A stretch of DNA of 64,000 nt from an uncultured Pseudomonadales bacterium (GCA_947489425.1 CANLDL010000003.1:62001-126000), one strand, 5' to 3'; counted from the first letter of the stretch, positions 15,383 to 25,728 are shown. Numbers and translations are program-made. Notes: generated by a model from the sequence alone, not told the origin.

Positions 15383-15572
15383 TATTGTAGCTAAACACAT
15401 GTGTTACATAGGCGGACTCTATTATATTCCTATCCAATAAAGCGAGGCACACATTAGCTGATTCGAATAATTTGCCACTTACCATTGTTTTTTGAGCAAA
15501 CAAGAATAGAAAACCTAAAGCATAATAGCTCTTATAAACTTACTTGATACTAAATATATAAAGTTAAATAAC

Positions 15573-16211
15573 TTATTCTGCTTGTAGTGTAAGTAATTTT
15601 GCACCAAAACCAATAAAAACAAGGCCTGTCGCACCTTTTAGTAGTTTTTGAAAAATATATTTTTTACTAACAATACTAAGGCGTGCAAACAACACAACCA
15701 TACCCCCAAACCAAATCATATTCATTAACGCATGAATAGAAACTAGAATTAATCCATAGAGTAAAGCGCTCTCGCCACTAGGAATAAACTGAGGAAAGGC
15801 TGCAAGATAAAACATGGAAACTTTAGGGTTGAGCGCATTGGTTAAAAAGCCTTCCATGTATGCTTTTAGCAGCGTTCTTTTAGACTGCGTAGGCGATACT
15901 GATTCAGTCGCAAATGCATCCTGATTAAATGCACTTAACAGTGCTTTTATTCCTATCCAAGCCAAATACAAAGCACCGATAATTTTTACAAGTAAAAATA
16001 ACTCGGCGGATTTTGTTAATAGAATCGATATCCCTAAAATAGATAGAAGCCCATGCACATAAAATGCTGTCAAAAAGCCTGCAACATTGGCAAAGCCAGC
16101 AGTCTTACCCGATATCGGCACCGTTTTGGCAATCAATAAACCATTTGGCCCAGGAGAAACTACTAGCAGCAAAGCAACAATAGTAAACGCACTTATTTGA
16201 ACAAAATCCAT
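15573..16211 (-). CDS. LysE/RhtB family amino-acid exporter
   Basis: A 212-residue inner-membrane exporter with six predicted membrane helices. The LysE/RhtB signature is at the N-terminus (VSPGPNGLLIAKT) and the ALNPKVSMFYLAAFPQF segment lies after the central loop. It likely exports an amino acid or derivative. It is transcribed alone; the next leftward feature is the end of the cassette region. Confidence 0.87.
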   Translation of the reverse strand: MDFVQISAFTIVALLLVVSPGPNGLLIAKTVPISGKTAGFANVAGFLTAFYVHGLLSILGISILLTKSAELFLLVKIIGALYLAWIGIKALLSAFNQDAFATESVSPTQSKRTLLKAYMEGFLTNALNPKVSMFYLAAFPQFIPSGESALLYGLILVSIHALMNMIWFGGMVVLFARLSIVSKKYIFQKLLKGATGLVFIGFGAKLLTLQAE

Positions 16212-16292
16212 AGATATATCTCCTACTAGATAACAAGCTCCTCAGGTTAGCCACAAGAGGTAGCGTAACCATTAACTGAAGCTTTATTGACG

Positions 16293-16724
16293 CTATTTAT
16301 AATCGCCAGGTAGTTTTCCGTCTGACGAACCTTCAAACTGCGGCAAGTCATCGGTAATTTCGTAAAAATCTGGCTTTTCGCTCACAAAAATATGGCCAAT
16401 AGTTTTTAGACCTGTAGGCCCATCAAGAGAGCTGGCGAGTATACCCGTAGAATCCAAATCAAACGGCTCCCAAAAAAGACTAGAACCACATTCTTGGCAA
16501 AAACCACGCTGCGCAACATCGGAGGTTTTGTACCACGTAAGACCATCGTTTTTTGTAATAGTAATGTTAACTTTGAGAGCTTTTGTATGCGGGCCAAAAT
16601 TTCCATGTAAGCGTTGGCACATGGTGCAGTGGCAATTCACTATATCCCGCAAAGGCCCCTTTACCTCGTAGCGAACTGCACCACAAAGACAACCGCCTGT
16701 AACCATATTATTTTTGTTTGTCAC
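16293..16724 (-). CDS. GFA-family (Gfa-like, zinc-binding) protein
   Basis: A 143-residue protein of the glutathione-dependent formaldehyde-activating-like family. Zinc-binding Cys motifs are GGCLCGAVRY (near residue 10), NCHCTMCQ (about 30) and FCQECGSSLFW (about 75). Members generally are not proven formaldehyde enzymes, so the role here is open. Immediately upstream on the same strand is pykA, with 29 bp between. Confidence 0.85.
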   Translation of the reverse strand: MTNKNNMVTGGCLCGAVRYEVKGPLRDIVNCHCTMCQRLHGNFGPHTKALKVNITITKNDGLTWYKTSDVAQRGFCQECGSSLFWEPFDLDSTGILASSLDGPTGLKTIGHIFVSEKPDFYEITDDLPQFEGSSDGKLPGDYK

Positions 16725-16753
16725 ACTAGCCCCCTAAGTCTGCTATAAATCAG

Positions 16754-18196
16754 CTAACTGTTACCAACTCGTAATATTTTTAAGCCATTGGTACCACCTT
16801 GTATAGAATCGTAATCACCCTTGGTTACAATGACAAGATCACCAACCTTCACAAAGTCTCGCTTCATTAACTCAGCAATAGCACGCTGAAAGGTAACGGT
16901 TGGCTCTTCATCAAAACCATAAAAGGCGATGGGCTCAACCCCCAAATAAAGCGCGGTTTTTGCCTGAGTTCGGCCATGACGAGAGAAGGCATAAATCGGT
17001 AAGGAGGAATTAAATCGAGACATTAATAAAGGCGTGGTACCGGTTTCGGTAAAAGCGATTATTGCCGTAACACCCTCTAGATGATTAGCTGTATACATCG
17101 CTGCTAAGCCAATAGTCTCATCAATTGCGCTAAAGGTTCTGCTGATGCGATTATCGGTAACTCGCATATTGGGGTAACTCTCTGCACCACCAATGGCGCG
17201 AATCATGGCCTTGACTGTCTCGAGCGGAAAGTTACCCGCAGCAGTTTCACCCGAGAGCATTACTGCATCGGTGCCATCGAGAACGGCATTGGCCACATCA
17301 AACACCTCCGCACGTGTAGGCAAGGAGCTATTAATCATGGATTCCATCATTTGCGTTGCTGTAATCACACAGCGATTTAAATGGCGTGCACGTGAGATAA
17401 TATTTTTTTGCACGGCCACTAATTCAGCATCACCTATCTCGACACCTAAATCACCTCGCGCCACCATGACTGCATCTGAGGCTAGAATAATTTCGTCCAG
17501 AGTCTGGTTATCAGAAACGGTTTCTGCCCGCTCTATTTTTGCCACCATACTGGCATGACCACCCGCCTCCAGCATTAATACACGAGCGCGATTCATATCC
17601 TCAGCTGTGCGCGGAAAAGAAACCGCCAAGTAGTCTACCTCTATCTCAGCGGCCAGCTTAATATCTGCTAGATCTTTATCGGTCAAGGCAGGAGCAGATA
17701 AACCGCCACCTTGTCGGTTAATACCTTTATTATTTGAAAGCACGCCAGCAACAGTTGTGATGCAATGTATCTTGTCGCCATCAATAGATTCGACCTTTAG
17801 AATAACGCGTCCATCATCAAGCAATAGTAAATCATCTACATGACAATCACTCGGTAGCTCTTTGTAATCTATACCAACAGCTTTGCTATCACCCTGCTCG
17901 CTACCGAGACTTGCATCTAAAGTGAACTTATCACCCACCTCTAGAGCAATTGGCCCCTCACTAAAGCGAGAAATACGAATTTTTGGCCCTTGCAAATCAC
18001 CCAACACCGCCACATGGCGATTATATTGATCTGCATACTCACGGACTTTTTGCGCGCGCATTTTATGATCTTCGGCAGAGCCATGGGAAAAATTCATTCT
18101 AACTACATTAACGCCAGCCTCAATCAAGGTTTCTAACACATTATCTTTATCCGTCGCGGGCCCCAAGGTAGCCACGATCTTAGTGCGTCTTTGCAT
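16754..18196 (-). CDS. pykA: Pyruvate kinase
   Basis: Converts phosphoenolpyruvate and ADP to pyruvate and ATP. The 480 residues cover the family: [12 protein letters not shown] at the N-terminus, MNFSHGS, the B-domain, then the catalytic [12 protein letters not shown] segment, the ATQMMESM signature and the [15 protein letters not shown] motif, ending in the allosteric C-domain. The length and motifs are those of a functional enzyme. A promoter is seen upstream at 18237-18265. Confidence 0.95.
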   Translation of the reverse strand: MQRRTKIVATLGPATDKDNVLETLIEAGVNVVRMNFSHGSAEDHKMRAQKVREYADQYNRHVAVLGDLQGPKIRISRFSEGPIALEVGDKFTLDASLGSEQGDSKAVGIDYKELPSDCHVDDLLLLDDGRVILKVESIDGDKIHCITTVAGVLSNNKGINRQGGGLSAPALTDKDLADIKLAAEIEVDYLAVSFPRTAEDMNRARVLMLEAGGHASMVAKIERAETVSDNQTLDEIILASDAVMVARGDLGVEIGDAELVAVQKNIISRARHLNRCVITATQMMESMINSSLPTRAEVFDVANAVLDGTDAVMLSGETAAGNFPLETVKAMIRAIGGAESYPNMRVTDNRISRTFSAIDETIGLAAMYTANHLEGVTAIIAFTETGTTPLLMSRFNSSLPIYAFSRHGRTQAKTALYLGVEPIAFYGFDEEPTVTFQRAIAELMKRDFVKVGDLVIVTKGDYDSIQGGTNGLKILRVGNS

Positions 18197-18236
18197 AATA
18201 TAGCTCTCTATTGTTGAGTATCAATTTTATTGTCTT

Positions 18237-18265
18237 TTAATAAAAATAGCAGTCGATTATGACAA
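18237..18265 (-). promoter_or_regulatory. Putative sigma-70 promoter of pykA
   Basis: On the minus strand, -35 TTGTCA (18260-18265) and -10 TATTAA (18237-18242) are separated by 17 bp. It lies about 40 bp before the pykA start. Confidence 0.5.
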
Positions 18266-18333
18266 TCGAGCGAGGAAGGGATAATTTAAAACAAATGTTT
18301 TAACAAAAATTAAAAATAGTATCACCAAATAGA

Positions 18334-18362
18334 TTAACACTTGTCTCTACAGGCACTATAAT
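18334..18362 (+). promoter_or_regulatory. Putative sigma-70 promoter of the aminotransferase gene
   Basis: -35 TTAACA (18334-18339) and -10 TATAAT (18357-18362), separated by exactly 17 bp. About 68 bp before the TTG start at 18431. Confidence 0.65.
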
Positions 18363-18430
18363 AACACGGATCCATTACACATTTTTATACACTATTCCCT
18401 ATTTAAACTCACTCTTAAGCAGGCATCATC

Positions 18431-19714
18431 TTGGACTTACAAAACGCATCGCATGATCAACTCATACAATGGGAGGCAGATCTTACTGCCAACTATAATG
18501 CAGTAAAAGAGCAAGCTATTAATCTTGATTTGACCCGAGGTAAACCCTCTGATGACCAACTAACGTTAGCTAATAACTTAGATGGTATTCTTGAAGGCAA
18601 TTACATTAGCGATAGCGGCGTGGATACTAGAAACTATGGCGGGCTCGACGGCATTATTGAATCACGCCAATTAGGCGCCGATATACTAGGTGTGAAGGTA
18701 GAAGAAATTTCAGCCCAAGGTAATAGCAGCCTGACGCTTATGTTCCTTGCCATGATGATTGCCAAAGAATTTGGCCTAAGAGGCACACAAAGCGCGTGGA
18801 AAAATACCGTAAGCGATACAAAACCAACCTTTATTTGCCCTGTACCGGGTTACGATCGTCACTTTACCATCTGTGAGCAGCTCGATATCAATATGGTCAC
18901 AGTGCCAATGACTGCTACTGGCCCAGATATGGACGCCGTTGAAACATTAGTTAAAGACGACAAGAGTATTGTTGGCCTGTGGTGCGTACCTAAATACTCT
19001 AACCCAACGGGTGTTATCTACAGTGATGAGACTGTTAAGCGAATAGCCAAACTTGGCCAAATAGCCAATGAAAGCTTTTGCGTATTTTGGGACAACGCCT
19101 ATGCTGTTCATGACTTAAACGGCTACAAACCACTAGCAAACATTATGGATTACAGTCGCGAGCTTGGCACTACCGACAATGTCATCCAATTTGCGTCAAC
19201 TTCTAAGGTAACTCATGCAGGTGCGGGGGTTGCATTTATTTCCTCATCAGAGGACAACTTAGGTGGTATTCGCAAAGTATTTAGCACGCTCTCTATTGGC
19301 CCCGATAAAATCAACCAATTGAGACACCAGAAATTGCTACCCAATCTTGATAGTTTGCTTAAACATATGGAGCAACACGCCAAGCAATTAAAGCCCCGTT
19401 TTAATTGTGTACTGCAACATCTCAATGATAATTTTAGCAATAACGACTTAGGTCATTGGGAAGCGGTTGATGGTGGCTACTTTATTTCTTTTGACGCGAA
19501 GCCAAACCTTGCTAAAGCCATCATCAAAATGGCAGCAGAGGCAGGTGTAAAGTTAACACCTGCAGGAGCAACCTTCCCTTACGGTAACGACCCAGAAGAC
19601 AGAAACATTCGTATCGCACCATCTGTACCCAGCCTTGAACAGGTCGACCAAGCGATGCAAGTTTTTGTATTGTGCGTTAAGCTAGCCTCAGTTAGGCAAC
19701 AACTGGGAAAGTAG
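18431..19714 (+). CDS. PLP-dependent aminotransferase (aspartate aminotransferase-like, group with MocR-type fold)
   Basis: A 427-residue fold-type I aminotransferase of the class that includes Corynebacterium-type aspartate aminotransferases. Conserved features are DLTRGKPSDDQL near the N-terminus, WCVPKYSNPTGVIYSD, the FWDNAYAVHDL segment, and the PLP lysine in ASTSKVTHAGAGVAF, then IRIAPSVP near the end. The start is TTG (18431), with AAGCAGG upstream. Substrate (aspartate versus another amino acid) is inferred only from family. Confidence 0.85.
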   Translation: MDLQNASHDQLIQWEADLTANYNAVKEQAINLDLTRGKPSDDQLTLANNLDGILEGNYISDSGVDTRNYGGLDGIIESRQLGADILGVKVEEISAQGNSSLTLMFLAMMIAKEFGLRGTQSAWKNTVSDTKPTFICPVPGYDRHFTICEQLDINMVTVPMTATGPDMDAVETLVKDDKSIVGLWCVPKYSNPTGVIYSDETVKRIAKLGQIANESFCVFWDNAYAVHDLNGYKPLANIMDYSRELGTTDNVIQFASTSKVTHAGAGVAFISSSEDNLGGIRKVFSTLSIGPDKINQLRHQKLLPNLDSLLKHMEQHAKQLKPRFNCVLQHLNDNFSNNDLGHWEAVDGGYFISFDAKPNLAKAIIKMAAEAGVKLTPAGATFPYGNDPEDRNIRIAPSVPSLEQVDQAMQVFVLCVKLASVRQQLGK

Positions 19715-19739
19715 CCTTTCCTGTGCCCTCCAATAAATA

Positions 19740-19775
19740 AGTAGCTTCACTCGACTTTTAGCCAGTGAAGCTACT
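19740..19775 (+). terminator. Perfect 12-bp hairpin between aminotransferase and LysE genes
   Basis: AGTAGCTTCACT and AGTGAAGCTACT pair perfectly around a 12-nt loop, 12 bp before the next ATG. There is no T run, so it could be a terminator, a transcript stabiliser or a leader hairpin that affects the following exporter gene. Confidence 0.5.
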
Positions 19776-19786
19776 ACACAAAAAAC

Positions 19787-20422
19787 ATGACGCTAGAAGC
19801 ATCACTACTACTTGCATCGACTATTTTTATACTTGGCATCACTCCAGGGCCAGGTGTATTACTGGTTGTATCACGAACGGTCAGTGGTGGATTATTTAGC
19901 GCCGTGTGGACTATCGCGGGCATTGTTTCTGCCGACCTTATTTTTCTTGTCATTGTTGCTTACGGACTACAGGTCATTGCAAATATTTTAGATTCAGCTT
20001 TTATTTTTATACAAACTATCGGCGCTATTTATTTACTCTGGCTAGGTTTTGTTCTTATAAAAAGCCCGAGCATGACACTAGCCTCTAATAACACTGCCCC
20101 TACGCCACAAATCTCACAATCCTTTTATGGCTTGTGGTTAACAGGATTACTCATTACATTAAGTAACCCGAAAGCCATTCTCTTTTATATGAGTTTTTTG
20201 CCTGCAATTATAGATATCACCGCACTAACGGCTATCGATGTCGTTATTATGGGAGTCATTATTTGCGCCACTATTGGCGGCATCATGCTTTTTTATGCAC
20301 TCACTGTGTTAAAAGCCAAAAGCACTATAGGTACATCGATGGGCCACAAGCTAACACAGCGCATAGCAGGTGGAATTATTATCGCAACAGGTTTATTACT
20401 GTTGGGCCGCGCTACTCTTTAA
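19787..20422 (+). CDS. LysE family translocator
   Basis: A 211-residue exporter with about six membrane segments and the LysE signature GITPGPGVLLVVSRT; the second conserved segment is LSNPKAILFYMSFLPA. It is distinct from the LysE at 15573. The short gap and hairpin after the aminotransferase gene suggest partial co-expression. It overlaps the convergent EamA gene by 27 bp. Confidence 0.86.
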   Translation: MTLEASLLLASTIFILGITPGPGVLLVVSRTVSGGLFSAVWTIAGIVSADLIFLVIVAYGLQVIANILDSAFIFIQTIGAIYLLWLGFVLIKSPSMTLASNNTAPTPQISQSFYGLWLTGLLITLSNPKAILFYMSFLPAIIDITALTAIDVVIMGVIICATIGGIMLFYALTVLKAKSTIGTSMGHKLTQRIAGGIIIATGLLLLGRATL

Positions 20423-21334
20423 AAATAATTTCATTATGTGCTCGCCTTTTAAAGCCAGCAATACACCTAACAGTATAAAAACCAACCCGACCACTGCGAA
20501 TATATCCCAATGATAATCTTCGACGATAGTTGAGATGGTTAGAGCAACAATAGGAAACAAAACCGTCGAATACGCCGCTTGATTTGCACCAATACGACTA
20601 ACTAAACTCAAGTAGGCGGTAAAGCCCAAGATTGAACCCGGAATGACTAAATATAATAAGCTGCCCCAGTATATAGGTCGCGTATCCCATACCCAGTCAA
20701 CACCACTTATTAGCACCATAACCAATAAAGCAATGGCACCGTAAATCATGCCATAGGCTGTACTCGTCCACGGTTTGATGCCATTGGCGCTATGGCGAAG
20801 TGTAATCATATTGCCAAGTGAGAAACAATAAGTACCCAATAACGCATAGACAATGCCTATCAGCGAGTTATCGCCATATTGCCCTTGCGATAATTGCTCC
20901 CAAAACAGCAGCACAAGCCCTGCAATACCCAAAAAACTTGAGAAATAAATTGTTATGGGCGGCCTCTTTTTCCATATTAGCCACTGATTAAACGCATTAA
21001 ATAAAATCGCCGACGCAAAGATAACCGAGACAATGCCACTCACCAAATAGAGACTCGCATTATAAAAAAATAGAAAATTAATCGAAAATAAGCAAAGCCC
21101 CTGTAGTAAAAAGAAAACGTGATCGCGCCCACCTACCTTTTGTAACTTGCCTAAAAAATGCAATAGTGGCAAAAATAAAACACTCGCGAGAGCAAAGCGA
21201 TAAAATACCGATAGCAACAAAGGCACATCACCCACTTGCCAATGGATACCTATCCAAGTAGTACCCCAGATAAAAACAACACTCACATATAAAAATAGAT
21301 TCACTGCCACACCTACAATCAAAGACGGAGCCAT
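20396..21334 (-). CDS. EamA/DMT family exporter
   Basis: A drug/metabolite transporter of about 312 residues with ten predicted membrane segments in two EamA repeats (FIWGTTWIGIHWQVG in the first). I use ATG 21334; a TTG at 21367 in frame would add a short polar stretch. It is divergent from an AraC-type regulator, which probably controls it. Confidence 0.82.
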   Translation of the reverse strand: MAPSLIVGVAVNLFLYVSVVFIWGTTWIGIHWQVGDVPLLLSVFYRFALASVLFLPLLHFLGKLQKVGGRDHVFFLLQGLCLFSINFLFFYNASLYLVSGIVSVIFASAILFNAFNQWLIWKKRPPITIYFSSFLGIAGLVLLFWEQLSQGQYGDNSLIGIVYALLGTYCFSLGNMITLRHSANGIKPWTSTAYGMIYGAIALLVMVLISGVDWVWDTRPIYWGSLLYLVIPGSILGFTAYLSLVSRIGANQAAYSTVLFPIVALTISTIVEDYHWDIFAVVGLVFILLGVLLALKGEHIMKLFLKSSAAQQ

Positions 21335-21522
21335 TGTAGCCAATGCCGATCTTAAGTTTTTGCACAATCCTGCTCTTTTAGAAAAATAGCGCCAATAATA
21401 TTGTCTCTATGCGCATTAGCCGATAAAGTACATGTAAAAGAGTAAAGCCAAATACAAAGCGCAAGCTTATTACTGGCTATGAAATATCGCCGCCCCCTTG
21501 GTACATATATGAGCAACCATGT

Positions 21523-22383
21523 ATGAGTAAACAGGAACAAACATTAGAGTCGTCGAAGGCTCGTGCCGAATACCGCCACCAAGCGAGCCAAGATATTTGC
21601 CTTACTGTGTGGCAAAACCAGTACGATACAGTGTCTTACAAACGTGACTCTTACCACACTCTGAGCTTTTATATCGATGGTGGACACCAAACTCGCCGCC
21701 TAGATCAAGCCATCAGCACCATAGGTGGCCCAAATAAGTTATGCCTAATGCCCGCCGAGTCGCTCTCTACGTGGAATGTTAAAAAACCACAACGGTTTGC
21801 ACATATTTACTTTTCTAAAAATTATTTTAAAGAGCTTGTACTGCAGGACTTTGATATAGATCCGCGATCGATCGAATTAGAAGAGAAAACATTTTTTACA
21901 GACCCAGTACTAATAGAGTCTATAAAAAGGTTATTAAGCCAGCATACCTCATACCCAGAAGACACCTTAATGACACAAGAGTCTGTCAGGTCAATTATCA
22001 CAAGCTTAGCGCAATCTCATAGCACAAGGCCTGCTCATCAAAACAATTATCGCGGCCGCCTCAATAAGTCACAACTACGACTTATTGATGAATTTATTGC
22101 CTCCCACTTGCATCAAGTAATTAGCGTCGATCAATTGGCTGAGCTGATCCACCTAAGCCCCTTTCATCTCATGAGGGTGTTTAAAAAAACGATGGGGATA
22201 AGCCTGCATCAAAAAGTGATGAAAATGCGGGTCATAAGGGCGAGCGAACTACTGCGTGCCAACAAGTCACAGTTAGATGTCAGCACTTGCTGTGGTTTTA
22301 CTCATCAAAGTCATTTCTCTCGTTGCTTTAAGCAATTTTTTGGAGTGACTCCCAAACACTATCAAACTGCCTATCATGCGTAG
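21523..22383 (+). CDS. AraC family transcriptional regulator
   Basis: A 286-residue regulator. Residues 1 to about 170 form a cupin-like sensor region. The C-terminal ~100 residues are the AraC DNA-binding domain, with two helix-turn-helix motifs (QLAELIHLSPFHLMRVFKK and STCCGFTHQSHFSRCFKQFFG) and the usual P in GVTPKHYQ. The ATG overlaps the upstream region shared with the divergent EamA gene, its likely target. Ligand unknown. Confidence 0.88.
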   Translation: MSKQEQTLESSKARAEYRHQASQDICLTVWQNQYDTVSYKRDSYHTLSFYIDGGHQTRRLDQAISTIGGPNKLCLMPAESLSTWNVKKPQRFAHIYFSKNYFKELVLQDFDIDPRSIELEEKTFFTDPVLIESIKRLLSQHTSYPEDTLMTQESVRSIITSLAQSHSTRPAHQNNYRGRLNKSQLRLIDEFIASHLHQVISVDQLAELIHLSPFHLMRVFKKTMGISLHQKVMKMRVIRASELLRANKSQLDVSTCCGFTHQSHFSRCFKQFFGVTPKHYQTAYHA

Positions 22384-22474
22384 TTTTGTACTATTTTTTC
22401 AGCACAATTGATTTTAGATTTTTTTCAGGCAATTAAAGGTTTAGAATGGCTGAATTACACTAAGGATCAATACT

Positions 22475-22816
22475 ATGAGTCAACTGCCACCTTGCCCAGC
22501 ATGCAAATCTGAATATACCTACCCCGACGGCGATATGTTCGTTTGCCCAGAATGCGGTCACGAATGGAATGAAGAGTCCCAAAACGATAATAACGAGCGC
22601 GTTATTAAAGATTCCAATGGCAATATATTGAAGGATGGTGACACTGTAACCGTCATCAAAGATCTAAAAGTTAAAGGCTCATCATCGGTCATTAAAGTAG
22701 GGACTAAAGTTAAAAATATTCGTTTAACCGACGGTGCTGACGGTCACGATATTAATTGTAAAATAGATGGCTTCGGTATGATGGTATTAAAATCTGAGAA
22801 GGTCAAAAAGGTATAA
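22475..22816 (+). CDS. yjdM: YjdM (PhnA-like) zinc ribbon protein
   Basis: A 113-residue protein with an N-terminal zinc ribbon (CPACKSEY and CPECGHEW) and the PhnA/YjdM C-terminal domain ([31 protein letters not shown]). Despite the historical name, it is not a phosphonoacetate hydrolase in general. A strong hairpin terminator follows the stop codon. Confidence 0.88.
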   Translation: MSQLPPCPACKSEYTYPDGDMFVCPECGHEWNEESQNDNNERVIKDSNGNILKDGDTVTVIKDLKVKGSSSVIKVGTKVKNIRLTDGADGHDINCKIDGFGMMVLKSEKVKKV

Positions 22817-22841
22817 ATTTAACAGCGGTTAAATTTATACC
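22810..22841 (+). terminator. Bidirectional hairpin terminator
   Basis: Perfect 14-bp inverted repeat (GGTATAAATTTAAC and GTTAAATTTATACC) around a 4-nt loop, starting within the end of yjdM and placed between two convergent genes. Confidence 0.7.
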
Positions 22842-22869
22842 TTGAATCTATACATAATCAGCAACAAGC

Positions 22870-23760
22870 CTAAAGGATATGGTCGAGCGCCTTAGTTAAC
22901 TGAGGATAAGAGAATTCGAAGCCATTATCCAACAACTTTTTGGGCACCACTTGTTGCCCTTCTAACAATAACTGGGATGATTCACCAAAGAGTAATATCG
23001 CTATAGCAGCAGGCATTGGCATCAGCATAGGTCGCTTAAGCTTGCGTGCTAATTGATGGGAAAACTCAGCATTGGTAACAGGATACGGTGCTGTGGCATT
23101 AACAGCACCGCTTACAGTTTTCGTATCAATTAAAAACAGTAATAACTCAAGCATGTCATCGAGATGTATCCAAGAAAACCATTGATTACCCGAGGCAATG
23201 CGCCCACCCAAACCCAAGCTAAACGGCAACAACATGCGCTTAAGTGCTCCACCATGCTTGGCAAGTACAACACCTGTACGCACCCGACAAACTCGCACAC
23301 CTAAGTCTGTGGCTTGCTCGGCAACAGACTCCCACTCCTGGCAAAGTTCGCTAGCAAAACATTGACGCGGCTTAGCACTTTCATCAATATGAGTGGCCTC
23401 GGGATAATTGCCATAGTAGCCAATGGCCGAACCACTAATAAAACTCTCAGGCTTTTTATCGCACTTTTTAAGCCACTCGATAATATCTTGAGTAATACCA
23501 ATACGACTTTGTTTAAGAGTTTTTTTACGCCCAGCAGTCCAACGTTTATCAATAATTGGAGCACCGGCTAAATTAATCACACCATCAACTTCAAGCCCAG
23601 AGTCTTTCACTGAGCCTATTAAATTAATCGGACCATTAAACATCTTTTTGGCTTTATCAAAATCCCGAGTCAATAAAGTAATTTTATCGCCTCGAGCCAG
23701 TAGCCTCTCCACCAGAGGGCGACCAATAAAACCTGTACCGCCCGTTACTAAAAAATGCAT
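22870..23760 (-). CDS. TIGR01777-type NAD(P)-dependent epimerase (YfcH-like)
   Basis: A 296-residue extended SDR protein of the SDR39U1/TIGR01777 group. The dinucleotide motif is VTGGTGFIGRPLVERL at the N-terminus, then INLAGAPI, the GSAIGYYG active-site segment, and a C-terminal DUF1731-like part (GQQVVPKKLLDNGFEFSYP). Substrate is not known. It has its own start at 23760 and is convergent with yjdM. Confidence 0.87.
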   Translation of the reverse strand: MHFLVTGGTGFIGRPLVERLLARGDKITLLTRDFDKAKKMFNGPINLIGSVKDSGLEVDGVINLAGAPIIDKRWTAGRKKTLKQSRIGITQDIIEWLKKCDKKPESFISGSAIGYYGNYPEATHIDESAKPRQCFASELCQEWESVAEQATDLGVRVCRVRTGVVLAKHGGALKRMLLPFSLGLGGRIASGNQWFSWIHLDDMLELLLFLIDTKTVSGAVNATAPYPVTNAEFSHQLARKLKRPMLMPMPAAIAILLFGESSQLLLEGQQVVPKKLLDNGFEFSYPQLTKALDHIL

Positions 23761-23827
23761 AACTATCCTTTTGGTTTTTCCTTTAACTATTCTTTAAATT
23801 TTTAAGCGAGTAAAACTACAAACAGTA

Positions 23828-24862
23828 TCATTGACGAGAGAGAAAAGCAGCGCCTCTAACACCTGATGAATCACCATGCTTAGCTTTTACGAGCTGCGTC
23901 TCCGATTGGGTCGAAAATACATACTTATGCCAGCGCTTAGGCACTTCATTATACAGCTCATCGATATTACTCATACCACCCCCAAGCACAATAATATCGG
24001 GATCGATAATATTGATAACCTGAGCTAAGCTTTTTGCCACGCGCTCATAATAACGGTTCACTACCGCAATGGCTTGCATATTACCGTTACGTGCCAGCCG
24101 AATAATATCGCGAGAAGACAAGCGTGACTTTGATACCCTTTCATAATCGCGGGTAAAGCCACTACCCGATATCCACGTCTCGACACAGCCACGTTTACCG
24201 CAATAACATAAAGGCCCTGGGTATTCGCAGGCATCTATGCTGTCTACGCGGTGGATTATAGGCTCTTTATGACAATAAATAGATGATGTAACGGCTTTGT
24301 TTTTATCAACGCCATCAAAATGATCGAGCAATATAGACTCTTCTGCCTCTTGGGCAAAAGAGGCAAAGTATGTAGGAAAGGGCAAAGGGTTATGCCCCCA
24401 TTCGCCACCCAAGCCATTTGCACCAACAATTAGTTTGCCGTTAAGCCATAAACCACCACCACAACCTGTACCTAAAATAACTCCAAAAACACTCCCTGCA
24501 TGACTCGCAGCCCCATCAACAGCCTCAGAAAGCACAAAACAATTGGCATCGTTTTCCACAGTCACTTCTCGACTTAACAACTGTTCAATATCTTGTTTAA
24601 ACGGCTCGCCATTGATCCATGTCGAGTTTGAATTCTTCACACGCTGGGTACGCACACAAATAGAACCTGGAATACCAATCCCGATACCCTGCGCTGGGCC
24701 AAGTTTTATCTCGGCCTCAACAATTAAATCATTAATCGCTATTAATGTTTTTTGATAATTATCTAGAGGGGAAAGAATGCGATGGCGATACAACTCGTCA
24801 CCATTATCGTTGATGGCGATGATTTCTATTTTTGTACCACCAACATCAATACCTATATGCAC
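23828..24862 (-). CDS. ROK family sugar kinase (fructokinase/Mak-like)
   Basis: A 344-residue ROK kinase. ATP/phosphate motif GIDVGGTKIE is at residue 4; the catalytic ENDANCFVLSEAVDGAA segment and the ROK zinc motif YCGKRGCVETWISG are present. Sequence style and the short insertion around 165-220 (with extra residues) resemble fructokinase Mak or NagK; substrate specificity (fructose versus N-acetylglucosamine) is uncertain. Its stop lies 12 bp from the esterase start region. Confidence 0.85.
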   Translation of the reverse strand: MHIGIDVGGTKIEIIAINDNGDELYRHRILSPLDNYQKTLIAINDLIVEAEIKLGPAQGIGIGIPGSICVRTQRVKNSNSTWINGEPFKQDIEQLLSREVTVENDANCFVLSEAVDGAASHAGSVFGVILGTGCGGGLWLNGKLIVGANGLGGEWGHNPLPFPTYFASFAQEAEESILLDHFDGVDKNKAVTSSIYCHKEPIIHRVDSIDACEYPGPLCYCGKRGCVETWISGSGFTRDYERVSKSRLSSRDIIRLARNGNMQAIAVVNRYYERVAKSLAQVINIIDPDIIVLGGGMSNIDELYNEVPKRWHKYVFSTQSETQLVKAKHGDSSGVRGAAFLSRQ

Positions 24863-24874
24863 AAAGCACTAACC

Positions 24875-25687
24875 TTAATTATCTGATGATAAAAACCGAC
24901 GCACAATACTTGCAAAAATATCGGGCTTTTCTGCATGTAACCAATGCTCAGTATTACTAATCACTTTTACGCCGGCATTAGGAAACAACGTCAAGATAGC
25001 ATCTTGGTGTTCAGGCAAAATATAGTCTGACTTTTCACCTTTAATAAATAATACCGGCTTATCGAAGGACGAATAGCTTGTAGTATTACCTTGGATAAGG
25101 TTATGGTAATTACGCTCTAAACCTTCAACATTAAGGCGCCAATACCACGTATTAGCAGCACCTTTATCGGTAGATTTTTTCAAGTTATTGAGTAAAAAAC
25201 TGCGTGTAGACTCAAGCGATACATAAGGAGCCATCGACTTATCTGCATCGGCACGGTGATTAACCTCGGCTAGATTTACCGCGCGAAAAGCCTCAAATAC
25301 ATCATCGTGGCGACGAGGATAGTCAACCGGTGCAATATCTGCAACAACTAAGCGATTGACGCGCTCAGGGTAGCGCAACGCAAACTCCATACACACCTTA
25401 CCGCCTAAAGAGTGTCCCACTAACTCAGCCTGCTCTAAGTTATTATCATCCATCCAGCCGAGCATTGCCTCTGCCATAGACTGCAATGAGATATCGACCG
25501 TATGATCTGAGCGACCATGATTGGGTAAATCAATCCCATAGACATGAAACTCATCCTTTAGTAAGCGGGTAATCATGCCTAAATTTTCAAGCGAACCAAA
25601 CAGCCCATGCACCAGTACAACGGGTGTAGACCTTGCAGTATTGCTGCCCCCCCAAAAGCGATGAAAGATAGGCGTAGTAACTTGCAT
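24875..25687 (-). CDS. Alpha/beta hydrolase, YbfF-like esterase
   Basis: A 270-residue hydrolase. HGLFGSLEN (oxyanion), VGHSLGGKVCMEF (Ser nucleophile), VVADIAPVDYPRRHDDVF and the final TEHWLHAEKP (His) match the YbfF-type short-chain acyl esterase. The start ATG at 25687 and the 12-bp gap to the ROK kinase gene suggest a shared transcript. Confidence 0.85.
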   Translation of the reverse strand: MQVTTPIFHRFWGGSNTARSTPVVLVHGLFGSLENLGMITRLLKDEFHVYGIDLPNHGRSDHTVDISLQSMAEAMLGWMDDNNLEQAELVGHSLGGKVCMEFALRYPERVNRLVVADIAPVDYPRRHDDVFEAFRAVNLAEVNHRADADKSMAPYVSLESTRSFLLNNLKKSTDKGAANTWYWRLNVEGLERNYHNLIQGNTTSYSSFDKPVLFIKGEKSDYILPEHQDAILTLFPNAGVKVISNTEHWLHAEKPDIFASIVRRFLSSDN

Positions 25688-25728
25688 GTATATTCAGCTA
25701 ACTCAACAAAGGTTATGAGTACAATTTA

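Noticed and set aside
23301..23571. Several ORFs on either strand within the epimerase gene
   Set aside because: Shadow frames of a well-supported gene.
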